Shown here: piece after piece, positions 1 through 8,717 of the stretch
How the letters are laid out: each line of letters opens with the position of its first letter
Position numbering within the stretch: position 1 is the stretch's first letter
From: Nitrososphaeria archaeon
Lineage (GTDB): Archaea > Thermoproteota > Nitrososphaeria > Nitrososphaerales > Nitrosopumilaceae
DNA length: 32,977 nt
Assembly (NCBI GenBank): GCA_010028495.1
Contig: RHCX01000009.1
Location: 1-32,977 of the forward strand
Direction: 5' to 3'
Made by a program: the position numbers and the translations under genes
The notes under the pieces: model-generated
What the model was told of the DNA's origin: nothing
Databases searched by the model: none
Seen by the model: only the letters and a program-made list of their open reading frames with translations

Positions 1-1
1 G

Positions 2-328
2 TTTTTGGACAAGTATCCAATTGATAAGGGCCATGTCTTGGTTGTGCCAAAAATTCACCATGAAAAAATTACAGACATGGAGGAAAAAAATGTCGGAGAA
101 TTATTCTCTATAATACCAAAGATTGCAAAGGCAATAATGAAATCAACTGGAGCCATAGCTTTTTCCCTGGCTCAAAACAACGGTCGGGCTGCAAAACAGA
201 TCATTCCTCACGTTCATGTGCACATCATTCCCAGATATGCAGAAATGGGTGCAGTCTGGACCAAAAGAACCATACCTAGTACGGAAGAGCTGGATGCCTT
301 GGCAAACAGCATCAAATCAAATTTCTAA
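2..328 (+). CDS. HIT family protein (5' truncated by window edge)
   Basis: ORF open to the window start; HIT motif 'HVHVHIIPR' and upstream 'DKGHVLVVPKIHH'. Confidence 0.9.
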   Translation, partial: FLDKYPIDKGHVLVVPKIHHEKITDMEEKNVGELFSIIPKIAKAIMKSTGAIAFSLAQNNGRAAKQIIPHVHVHIIPRYAEMGAVWTKRTIPSTEELDALANSIKSNF

Positions 329-603
329 GAGTCTTCTTTTATCTTATCAAGCATTTCAAATATTTTGCTGGATTCTGTGACCTTTGCCTTTCTGAGATTT
401 TCCCTTAGGTCGATTATCTGCCGGTGTTTTTTGGTAATGTCGTCTTTGGTTTTTTGCACCATTAATTCTCTATACAGCAGTAAATCGTTCATCTTGTCAT
501 GTTCTTCTTCTAATTTCAATAGTAGATTTTTCATGTTTTGAATGGTCAGGTGCTTGTGCTCTAAATTGTCTAGTCTATAGTGGGTATTTCCCAGATTTGC
601 CAT
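325..603 (-). CDS. Small hypothetical protein, likely coiled coil
   Basis: 92 aa ORF, charged heptad-like composition, fills the gap between flanking genes. Confidence 0.6.
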   Translation of the reverse strand: MANLGNTHYRLDNLEHKHLTIQNMKNLLLKLEEEHDKMNDLLLYRELMVQKTKDDITKKHRQIIDLRENLRKAKVTESSKIFEMLDKIKEDS

Positions 604-702
604 TGATTATGGTATGGTATAATATTGATATGACCTAGATGTTGTGTATCGGAACACACATTTTTGCAAAAACTTATAGAATAATTGATATGTTATGACG
701 AT

Positions 703-716
703 CTTTATTACATAAA
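703..716 (+). promoter_or_regulatory. Core promoter element CTTTATTACATAAA upstream of the first HYR protein
   Basis: AT-rich TATA-like 14-mer about 30 nt before the ATG at 733; identical 14-mer at 3262-3275 before the paralogue. Confidence 0.65.
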
Positions 717-732
717 GTAGTGCCTAAAACTC

Positions 733-3204
733 ATGCGACGTTTAATCATTTCATTGGCGTTGATATTTCTGTTTGTCAGTTCTGTGACTGTTACTAATTT
801 TGCATCTGCATATGAAAAAGAAAATCATTATTGGTTAAAGATGGCCCTTGCGCTAAACTGCGGATTTACCATAGATGAAGCTCGAGTGATTGCCACAGGA
901 GACTGGAATATGGATGAAGATTCGGAAACTGCACCAGTCCGCACAGGGTCTGGCACCGACAATCCAAAATGGAAGTGGCATGCGTTACCTACTGAAGACC
1001 CCGATGTTGACAAAAACCAGCCCTCTGCTGGAAACCAACAGATTAAACAAAGACAACACGACTTGTACAATCGCGCATTAAACGAAAAAGACACCGGCAT
1101 GAGACTCTTCAAGTTTGGCCAATATCTTCACTATGAAGAAGACAAGTGGAGTCATTGGGGCTATACTACTGGGATAGGACATGCATTACCAAACATAGCA
1201 CCCGGAGTGACCAGTCCTGATCAGACCCATGCAAATCCAGAAACTTATCGTTACATGGTATTCGACAGCATGGTAAATCTCGGCAAACTTGCAAAATCTC
1301 TTGGTAAAGACACACAATGTGTTTCTGATTTAGTTCCATTGGATACATATCATGGCTCACCTGAATATGGCAAGGACTTTCCATGGGTTAGTCCTCAGGA
1401 AATAAAGCGCTCAGATGCAGACAAATTCAAAAAATCAGTTGACAAACACTTGTCAGATTGGGGTAAAACCGCTTTAATCAATGAAGTAATTGACGTTTCA
1501 AAGAAAAAAGGTGAAGAAGGAGTAACTGAATCTTTCATTTCGTACATTTCAGGTAAAACTGGTATTTCAAAATCAGATGTTGGCAAAAAATATGATTACA
1601 TCTATGTAGACATTGATGACAATGGAGATGCCAAAAAGCTTCCAGACGCCCTGATAAAATTCCTCAAATCTAATGACAAAAAAACAAGTTCAGTAAAAAA
1701 TAAAACAAAATCAAATGTGGATCTGGCACATTTCCAGAAACTCTACAAAATTAGCAAAATGACAGAAAGACTAACCTCTGCACTAGTAACTCTAAATGAT
1801 GGTGAGACAAAAGAACTCAAAAAGACGCTTGATTTGGCAAAAAAAGACTATACTAAGACAAAAAAACCAGAAACTCAGAAACTAGTACAAAAAATACAGA
1901 ATCAGATCAAGGATGCTGAATCTGACAAAAAAGACTTAACCAAACTTGTAGATACATCAAAAACAGTAACCAAAAAAATTACAGAATTTGCTGCAGAGAA
2001 TGGAGTTAAAAAGAATGATCTTGGTAAAATAGCAATTCCTAACAAACCACTAGATCATAGTGCAATCGGCTCCGCGTTACTAGATATTACTACTGATACG
2101 GACAAGCTAGCGTCAGTATTGTTTGGCACAACTACTGAAGCAGATAGAAAAGAAGCTAGACAATATGTGCAACAACTAGCTAATTTCAATAAAGAACATG
2201 AAAAAACTACCCCACCTCAAACTTCTGATGCTCCGCTAGAATCAATTCTGGATGAGATTGATGACTTTGGAGGTCCTGATGCAAGACCACCACAAAATAA
2301 AGATTCAAAACAATCACAAGTTAATCCAGATGCACCTCCAGAATCTATTTTGGATGATATACCAATTTCAGGACCTGATGTGAATGCACCAAAACCAAAA
2401 CCGCAACTAGAAATAAAATCAGGACCTAAACAAGAGATAAAATTAGAAAATGACAAATCTTCATGCGGTACAATACGAGGACTTTGGATTTATGAAGCTT
2501 CATGCCATATCCAAGACGAGAGAAATGATTACAATACCTTGATAGATATTCGAGATTTTGGAATAAAATCTACAACTGATCAACCAAGAATTGATAGAAT
2601 TCTCATAGGCGGAGAGCCACAAACCAACACTAGCACAAAACCAAAAACTGCGATTGGTTCTGGCACACAAGAAAAACCTGGAGAAAAAGGTGTCATTGGT
2701 ACTGGAAATGCAGTCATCACCAACACAAAGCCTGTAATGACAATACCATCGAAATTAACGTTAGAAGCAACAGGCCCGTCAGGCGCAGAAGTACGCTATG
2801 ATGCAACTGCACAGGATAAAGAAGACGGCTTCATTCTGCCAAAATGTACTCCAGAATATGGTTCAATATTTCCAATTGGAACTACGACTGTAACATGCAC
2901 TACTAAGGATTCTGGTGGAAATTCTGTTTCTGGCACTTTTACAGTGACTATTCGCGACACGACCCCTCCAGCATTTGGCCCATTCCAACCAACAGAAGGA
3001 GTCAAAGACGATACTGGTGTGCAGGTATTCTTTGATGTTACTGCAACTGACCTCGTGGATGGAAGTGTTCCGGTAAGCTGTAATTATCAATCTGGTTACA
3101 AATTTCCGCCAGGCGTTACTGACCTAAAATGCACCGCTTCAGATTCGCGAGGAAACCAATCAACTAAAACTGTACAAATCACAGTCAAAGTAACAGAATC
3201 ATAG
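733..3204 (+). CDS. Secreted protein with N-terminal His/Asp-rich alpha-helical domain (phospholipase C/nuclease-like), coiled linker and two C-terminal HYR domains
   Basis: Signal peptide; 'HYWLKMALALNCGFT...', 'FGQYLHYEEDKWSHWGY'; C-terminal 'FPIGTTTVTCTTKDSGGNSVSGTFTVTIRDTTPP' and 'DLVDGSVPVSCNYQSGYKFPPGVTDLKCTASDSRGN' are HYR-type. Confidence 0.8.
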   Translation: MRRLIISLALIFLFVSSVTVTNFASAYEKENHYWLKMALALNCGFTIDEARVIATGDWNMDEDSETAPVRTGSGTDNPKWKWHALPTEDPDVDKNQPSAGNQQIKQRQHDLYNRALNEKDTGMRLFKFGQYLHYEEDKWSHWGYTTGIGHALPNIAPGVTSPDQTHANPETYRYMVFDSMVNLGKLAKSLGKDTQCVSDLVPLDTYHGSPEYGKDFPWVSPQEIKRSDADKFKKSVDKHLSDWGKTALINEVIDVSKKKGEEGVTESFISYISGKTGISKSDVGKKYDYIYVDIDDNGDAKKLPDALIKFLKSNDKKTSSVKNKTKSNVDLAHFQKLYKISKMTERLTSALVTLNDGETKELKKTLDLAKKDYTKTKKPETQKLVQKIQNQIKDAESDKKDLTKLVDTSKTVTKKITEFAAENGVKKNDLGKIAIPNKPLDHSAIGSALLDITTDTDKLASVLFGTTTEADRKEARQYVQQLANFNKEHEKTTPPQTSDAPLESILDEIDDFGGPDARPPQNKDSKQSQVNPDAPPESILDDIPISGPDVNAPKPKPQLEIKSGPKQEIKLENDKSSCGTIRGLWIYEASCHIQDERNDYNTLIDIRDFGIKSTTDQPRIDRILIGGEPQTNTSTKPKTAIGSGTQEKPGEKGVIGTGNAVITNTKPVMTIPSKLTLEATGPSGAEVRYDATAQDKEDGFILPKCTPEYGSIFPIGTTTVTCTTKDSGGNSVSGTFTVTIRDTTPPAFGPFQPTEGVKDDTGVQVFFDVTATDLVDGSVPVSCNYQSGYKFPPGVTDLKCTASDSRGNQSTKTVQITVKVTES

Positions 3205-3261
3205 ATTGATTCATTCTTTTCATGTTGTACTTCGGAAATAAAATGAATACATCACAGTGAA

Positions 3262-3275
3262 CTTTATTACATAAA
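3262..3275 (+). promoter_or_regulatory. Core promoter element CTTTATTACATAAA upstream of the second HYR protein
   Basis: Same 14-mer as 703-716, 31 nt before the GTG at 3293. Confidence 0.65.
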
Positions 3276-3292
3276 CTGAAATTGAATATACG

Positions 3293-4390
3293 GTGCGAAT
3301 TCTCCTTGTAATTCCGTTTTTACTGTTGTTTTCTGTATTGTTTTCTGTTTCATATGGTTTTGAAACAGAAGGTGTACCTGTATCTGTAATTGGAGGAATG
3401 CATTCCTTTGGAGAGCCAATTCATCAAGACATAACAAGAGAGGGATTGTATTTTCTAAAACCTGAGCCATTAGAAACAATAGTTGGCCAGCACATCATAA
3501 TAGAACAAGACCAATCAAGCCCAAACCATTTTGATAATTGTCAATTCAGCGAGACAATCGACAGGATAAACGCTCGCTATGACGTAGCAGTAAGTGCATT
3601 TAACCCAAGTAATCCTCAACCAACCCTGGCCGCAGAAAAATTCGGCATGATTCTGCATGCAGTACAAGATTTTTACTCACATACTAACTGGATTGAAATG
3701 AAAAGAACCGATTTAGTTGACCCATGGTTTGAGCACTGGCGACAGCTTAACGCATACAGCGATACCACAAATGATAGACCTGTCTTTGTGTTAGAAGAAG
3801 ATGGCTCACCCCACATGGACTTTCTGATTTCAACTAGAAACAAAAAAGTCACAATAAATCACGAATCGTGGGACGCGTTAGGCTCTGGCAGAAAAGCAGG
3901 CTTGATATCTGGCACATTTGATGCGGACATAAACAAGTGTCCTCCCAATGCGTCAATACCTCATGGCGGAAAGTTGTTGAATCGATTCAACAGAACTCCT
4001 GAATCCGACGAATTTCCAAACGAATTGAACAAGGATAATCCCGCAATAAAGGGGCATGCGGCAGCCAGAGGATTAGCTGTACAACAAACAACTCATGAGT
4101 TTTGTAGGCTAGTGGAGCTGACTAGACAGGCATATGGCCAACGTGGTGTAGACATAATTTATGATTCCTGGGTGCAGGGTCAATACCAAATAGATAGTCC
4201 ATATAACAACGCCAGATGCGAACCGCCCACTGGCACATCAACAATATCTGATAAATCACATGTTTCAATAGGAAGCAAAGACAAGTTAGCAAAAACACAG
4301 AAAATCAAAACCAGCACAACTGAAGATAAAAAACTAGTCAAAAAAAAATTATTCTGCAAAAGGCAACAAGTGCTGCAAACAAGGATTTGA
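3293..4390 (+). CDS. 5' part of a frameshift-split secreted HYR protein (Het-C/phospholipase-like N-terminal domain)
   Basis: GTG start, signal peptide, 'AEKFGMILHAVQDFYSHTNWIEM'; ends just after an A9 tract at 4340-4348. Confidence 0.75.
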   Translation: MRILLVIPFLLLFSVLFSVSYGFETEGVPVSVIGGMHSFGEPIHQDITREGLYFLKPEPLETIVGQHIIIEQDQSSPNHFDNCQFSETIDRINARYDVAVSAFNPSNPQPTLAAEKFGMILHAVQDFYSHTNWIEMKRTDLVDPWFEHWRQLNAYSDTTNDRPVFVLEEDGSPHMDFLISTRNKKVTINHESWDALGSGRKAGLISGTFDADINKCPPNASIPHGGKLLNRFNRTPESDEFPNELNKDNPAIKGHAAARGLAVQQTTHEFCRLVELTRQAYGQRGVDIIYDSWVQGQYQIDSPYNNARCEPPTGTSTISDKSHVSIGSKDKLAKTQKIKTSTTEDKKLVKKKLFCKRQQVLQTRI

Positions 4391-5796
4391 CAAAGGAACA
4401 AAAAACCAATCTAAAGACATTGCTCAAAGGACAAGACTCTGACAAAAAGAACATCAATCTAGTAAAAGACTATGCCAAAATAATCTCTGGAGATATCAAA
4501 AAAATAGCTCAAAAACAGGGGATAAAATCCTTAGATCTTGACAAAATTACAAAAACTACGAAAAAAGACAAGCAGGGCAATCCCATTAATCAGCTAAAAC
4601 AAGATGCGGTAGACGCAAAAAATAATCTTGATAATGCAGCAAAAATAGATCCCACAGAACTTGCCAGAATTACCTCACAAATTGGAGGTATCCAAAGTAA
4701 AAGTGATTATGAGAAGAAAATAGAAAAACAGCGTGAAGCACTACAAACCCGACTACAATTGGATTCCGATGAACAACTAAATTCGATAATGGGAGTGCAC
4801 AACTTACTTGTGATCATGCAAAAACACGAACAAGCGCAGACCGATTCTATTTTGAGCACATTACCTGATCCGTATGAACAAGCCCAAAACAAAGATCCGG
4901 TTGTAAAGAAGGATCCAAGTAAGCCCGCTACCACATCTAATGTTATTTCACTCCAATCAAAACGCGGCACATACATCGAACCTGAAAACCCATGCACATC
5001 GAATAATCTCTTAATTGCTGCCACATGGGTTTTGGCAAAATCATCAAACATTGATTCTGGATCAGTTACTGTGCTCCAGTTGGATCTTAACAAACCGGGC
5101 GCACCTTCAAGTAAACAGCGAGAGATTAAAGATGGAGTGATTCAGTACTCCGAGTATGCTCAGCATCCTGGACACTATCAGCTTTGGCTAGCAATGGATG
5201 GTAAAACAATACATGACGGCTTGATAGACATCACAATTCCTAATTTGTGTATTGGCACATCATCATCACCTATCATCGCAGAGCCAGGCGGTGGATTCAC
5301 AGTAACTAACACCAAACCGATTTTGACCATCCCGAAGCAGATAACGAAAGAGGCCACGGGATCATCAGGGGCACTTGTGGATTATACGCCAATAGGTATC
5401 GATAAGGAAGATGGTTCCATCACACCAACATGCAACCCACCACCAGCCAGTATCTTTCCAATTGGTACTACAACAGTAACATGTACTGTGACTGATTCCA
5501 AAGACGAATCTGTATCTGGAACATTTACAGTTACTGTAAGGGATACTACCCCACCAAATATTCCCGCATTTCAGCCAAGAGAAGGAGTAAAGGATGAATC
5601 TGGAATCCAAGTATTTTATGAGGTAACTGCTACCGATCTAGTAGACGGGCCAGTACAAGTAAGCTGCAATTATCCATCTGGCTACAAATTCCCAATAGGA
5701 GTAACTATTCTAACATGCACTGCAGATGATTCTAGGGGAAATCATGGTACAAGATCACTGCAAATTACAGTTACACCAAAAGAATCTGGACAGTAG
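4387..5796 (+). CDS. 3' part of the frameshift-split HYR protein (linker plus two HYR domains)
   Basis: C-terminus aligns closely with the 733-3204 product ('SIFPIGTTTVTCTVTD...SGTFTVTVRDTTPP...ATDLVDGPVQVSCNYPSGYKFPIGVT'). This frame is open from 4330, i.e. across the A9 tract; the TTG at 4387 is probably not a true start. Confidence 0.75.
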   Translation: MTKEQKTNLKTLLKGQDSDKKNINLVKDYAKIISGDIKKIAQKQGIKSLDLDKITKTTKKDKQGNPINQLKQDAVDAKNNLDNAAKIDPTELARITSQIGGIQSKSDYEKKIEKQREALQTRLQLDSDEQLNSIMGVHNLLVIMQKHEQAQTDSILSTLPDPYEQAQNKDPVVKKDPSKPATTSNVISLQSKRGTYIEPENPCTSNNLLIAATWVLAKSSNIDSGSVTVLQLDLNKPGAPSSKQREIKDGVIQYSEYAQHPGHYQLWLAMDGKTIHDGLIDITIPNLCIGTSSSPIIAEPGGGFTVTNTKPILTIPKQITKEATGSSGALVDYTPIGIDKEDGSITPTCNPPPASIFPIGTTTVTCTVTDSKDESVSGTFTVTVRDTTPPNIPAFQPREGVKDESGIQVFYEVTATDLVDGPVQVSCNYPSGYKFPIGVTILTCTADDSRGNHGTRSLQITVTPKESGQ

Positions 5797-7020
5797 CTAA
5801 AGAACTCCATATTCCGACAAGCCGGAAATTATCTCTATTTTTGTGCCCACTGGAAGGGCAATTGTTGATAGATAATCTACAATGTCTTGCGATACTGCCG
5901 TCTGATCCATTGACTTGCATTCAGGACACGGCTTGTTGAGCATTTCTGTTTTTTTTGCAATTAATTTTGGCTGCTCTATTATCTCTTCTTGGATTTTTTT
6001 GCATCTGTTGCAGATAATTTCGAGTCTGTGCATATTGGTGTCATCTGTAATTAACAAAATATCGACTACATTATTCTTTAGTAGATTCATGACATCCTTT
6101 AGGCCGTAAACTCCAAGGCCGGTTCTATTGTTTATCTCTCGGAATAGTCGCTCGACAAGCTTTTTCTCTTCAGATAGTCTGAAATCGGCCAAAACTTCCT
6201 GAGCTTTCATGAATGCTTCTCGAATTCCCTCTGAGCCAGAATATGATGTGTCTAGTGTAGCTAGAACATTGTTTTGTAATCTGTATTCAAGATAATTTTC
6301 TTTCAGGAAATCTTCCTTTGTAGGGCCAGGACCTGAAACAATTAGGCCTTTGACAGGATAGATGTCGATAAAGAATTCCTTAGTTACTTCGGCAACTCGA
6401 TTATAATAATATGACAATTCCATTTCTCTTAATCTTTCAAATCTTCTAGCTGACTGTCCACCCTGTCTGTGTTTGCCAGCAACCCCGGAGCTTGTCTCTC
6501 TTAGGACTTCTATCTTGTCGCCATGGAGTAGTCCCCATCCAGCATCCTTGGTATCAATTGCCAAAAATCCAATCATGTTATCGTCCTTTAGCATGTCTTT
6601 GAGAATATCGACATGGAAATGATCATCGCATCTATACAATGACGTGGTAAGATCCTTTGGAGGTTCCAGCTCCCAGACCTTGATTACTTCGCTGCCTATT
6701 GGTCCGCCGCCTTCTGGTGGGACTGCACCACAAAATATCACAAGGCCTCGCTCTGGGGCGTCTTTGTACAGCTTTAGTCTCTGTTGGACCCGGCCTAGCG
6801 CATCAACTACATGACTACGAGTCATTGCGGATTTGATGTTGTCCGCAGTTCCCTGCTCTTCTCTTAGCTGGTTTATCACCAAATGGAACTGCTTTCCCTT
6901 TGGAATATACACAGATATGAGCTCAGTTCCCCTACCGGAAATCCTTGCAAGCTCGTCCAATGTCTTTTTTATCTTGTAAATTTTAACAGAATCCTGTTTT
7001 TCTATGTTGATCTTACCCAA
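5797..7020 (-). CDS. prf1: Peptide chain release factor aRF1 (eRF1 family)
   Basis: 'ISGRGTELISVYIPKGKQF' and 'RHRQGGQSARRFERLRE' (GGQ motif region: AGKHRQGGQSARRFER). Confidence 0.95.
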   Translation of the reverse strand: MGKINIEKQDSVKIYKIKKTLDELARISGRGTELISVYIPKGKQFHLVINQLREEQGTADNIKSAMTRSHVVDALGRVQQRLKLYKDAPERGLVIFCGAVPPEGGGPIGSEVIKVWELEPPKDLTTSLYRCDDHFHVDILKDMLKDDNMIGFLAIDTKDAGWGLLHGDKIEVLRETSSGVAGKHRQGGQSARRFERLREMELSYYYNRVAEVTKEFFIDIYPVKGLIVSGPGPTKEDFLKENYLEYRLQNNVLATLDTSYSGSEGIREAFMKAQEVLADFRLSEEKKLVERLFREINNRTGLGVYGLKDVMNLLKNNVVDILLITDDTNMHRLEIICNRCKKIQEEIIEQPKLIAKKTEMLNKPCPECKSMDQTAVSQDIVDYLSTIALPVGTKIEIISGLSEYGVL

Positions 7021-7078
7021 TGCTGACAGACCTCTTTGGATGCAATATTAAGATTCCAGACGACAATTGAGATACCTG

Positions 7079-7789
7079 CTAACTTTCCAACACTTTACGA
7101 AATACATCTAGTGGTTGATTGCCCACTATTTTGGTGATTTTATCGCCAGATATAATCAAAAATGACGGAGTTCCGCTGATTTGTAATCCTTGGCCAAACT
7201 GGTATGTGTCAAGTACTGTTTGATGATATTTTTTAGAATCGATGCAGGAATTCATTTTATCACTGTCCAATCCTGCAGTCTTGGCAAATTCCGTCAAAGA
7301 ATCCCGGTTTACCCAGCCAGTTCTTTCGCCCTTCCAGTTTTTGTAGATTTCATCATGCATTGGCCAAAACTTGTCCTGCTCGTTTGCACAATGAGCAGCT
7401 TCTGCAGCTAGAACAGAATCATCACCATTCAATGGAAAGTCGACAAAAATCAGACTAGCTTTGCCAGAATCAATGTAATCTTTTTTGATAGTATCAAGAC
7501 TGTTTGTGTGGAATTTGTAGCAAAATGTGCACTGGTAATCGCCAAACTCTACTATAGTAATTGGTGCTGATTTATCCCCTACATATGGCGAGGCTCGTTT
7601 TTCTATTTGTGCTAATGTAAAATCGATTTTCTGTTGTGCATCTTGAGGCTTCGAATCTGCTACCGATGGTGATAAAATATGGCTATGACCAAAATATACA
7701 CTCAAAAACACTGCAACCACAACACCTATTCCTACAGGTATTACAAGTGCTACTTTTGACATGTTGTTCAGGATTATACTATGCCACAA
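7079..7789 (-). CDS. Secreted/membrane-anchored DsbA-family thioredoxin-fold protein
   Basis: N-terminal hydrophobic helix; 'VEFGDYQCTFCYKFH' CxxC; 'QISGTPSFLI' cis-Pro region. Confidence 0.88.
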   Translation of the reverse strand: MWHSIILNNMSKVALVIPVGIGVVVAVFLSVYFGHSHILSPSVADSKPQDAQQKIDFTLAQIEKRASPYVGDKSAPITIVEFGDYQCTFCYKFHTNSLDTIKKDYIDSGKASLIFVDFPLNGDDSVLAAEAAHCANEQDKFWPMHDEIYKNWKGERTGWVNRDSLTEFAKTAGLDSDKMNSCIDSKKYHQTVLDTYQFGQGLQISGTPSFLIISGDKITKIVGNQPLDVFRKVLES

Positions 7790-7798
7790 ATAGTTTTG

Positions 7799-8434
7799 CT
7801 AATGTGTAGCCAATGTCCACAGTGCCGAGTTTTTTGCAGAAATCTCTGCAACAAACGGATCGGAGGCAGAGGCAATAATTATGAGATCATTGTTTTTTGG
7901 CCTTAGCTGAGCAGATAACAGATTTTTGGTCTTAATATCGTCTGCTAAACAGTCAATGTTTTCTTTTGGAAACACGAACTGGCCGTCGCGATATTGTATT
8001 GTGGTTGCCCCATGAGCTCCATACAATATGGCATAATCTCGCTGTTCCATGCCAGATTTTGTGGCACTGGAATATTTTCTTAGAATTATTCCATAGTTGA
8101 ACTTGCTTCTGGCTATGTTGCATTTTGGAATTGCACATTCTAGATCCATAATATCGTGTAAAACCTTGATGAAACTCTTGCCTTTACCAGTAAGGAATGT
8201 GCCAGATTTTGTAGAATCCACAAGTGATTCTTCCTTTAGATGTGCGATCATTGTCTTTACTGCGCCCTCACCCATGTGTAACTCCGAGCAAAATGTACTG
8301 CGAGAGACAAACTGATCTTTATACAAAAGCTGCAAAGCTTTGAAAACGTGCGGAATAGAAAATGTCAAGACCTTTGACGATCCTTTTCTTGAGACAACAT
8401 TTTGTAATGCTTGGATCTTGGACTGCATGCTCAT
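7799..8434 (-). CDS. HTH transcriptional regulator, DUF4443-type
   Basis: 'FSIPHVFKALQLLYKDQFVSRSTFCSELHMGEGAVKTMIAHLKEESLV' winged helix. The ORF track extends to 8503, but a start near 8434 (MSMQSK) fits the promoter and palindrome at 8446-8474. Confidence 0.75.
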   Translation of the reverse strand: MSMQSKIQALQNVVSRKGSSKVLTFSIPHVFKALQLLYKDQFVSRSTFCSELHMGEGAVKTMIAHLKEESLVDSTKSGTFLTGKGKSFIKVLHDIMDLECAIPKCNIARSKFNYGIILRKYSSATKSGMEQRDYAILYGAHGATTIQYRDGQFVFPKENIDCLADDIKTKNLLSAQLRPKNNDLIIIASASDPFVAEISAKNSALWTLATH

Positions 8435-8445
8435 TTGATTAAATA

Positions 8446-8462
8446 TTGGATGATTCATCCAA
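8446..8462. promoter_or_regulatory. Perfect 17-bp palindrome TTGGATGA-T-TCATCCAA between the DUF4443 regulator and cbtB
   Basis: 8-bp arms, 1-bp centre, abutting a symmetric TATA-like AATTTAAAT. Confidence 0.75.
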
Positions 8463-8494
8463 GAATTTAAATACATTCGAAAGAGCGTTTTTTT

Positions 8495-8707
8495 ATGTCT
8501 CAAAGAGAGATTGCAATTTCAAAATCAAGCGTTCCAAGAAAAGCAATTATCGCACTAGCGGCAATTTTTGCATTTGGATTGTTTGTAGTAGGCTTTGATC
8601 AAGGACATCTATTTGCTCCAGTATTTGGAGAAAAAGCGTTTGATCAAATGTACATTCATGAGTTAACTCATGACCTGAGACATGCAGCTGGCTTTCCTTG
8701 CCACTAA
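8495..8707 (+). CDS. cbtB: CbtB-like cobalt transporter small subunit
   Basis: Single TM helix followed by His-rich C-terminus 'MYIHELTHDLRHAAGFPCH'; next to CbtA. Confidence 0.88.
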   Translation: MSQREIAISKSSVPRKAIIALAAIFAFGLFVVGFDQGHLFAPVFGEKAFDQMYIHELTHDLRHAAGFPCH

Positions 8708-8717
8708 CTGATCAGTC

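Noticed and set aside
828-1112. 94 aa minus-strand ORF and other 60-107 aa ORFs opposite or inside known genes
   Set aside because: Overlap supported genes in alternative frames, with no recognisable domain or independent promoter.
4707-5093. 128 aa minus-strand ORF inside the HYR gene
   Set aside because: Shadow ORF opposite a supported coding frame; Cys/Ser/Phe-rich, no motif.
4387-5796. Independent second gene starting at TTG 4387
   Set aside because: No signal peptide or promoter; upstream frame already open across A9 and homologous to the paralogue's linker.
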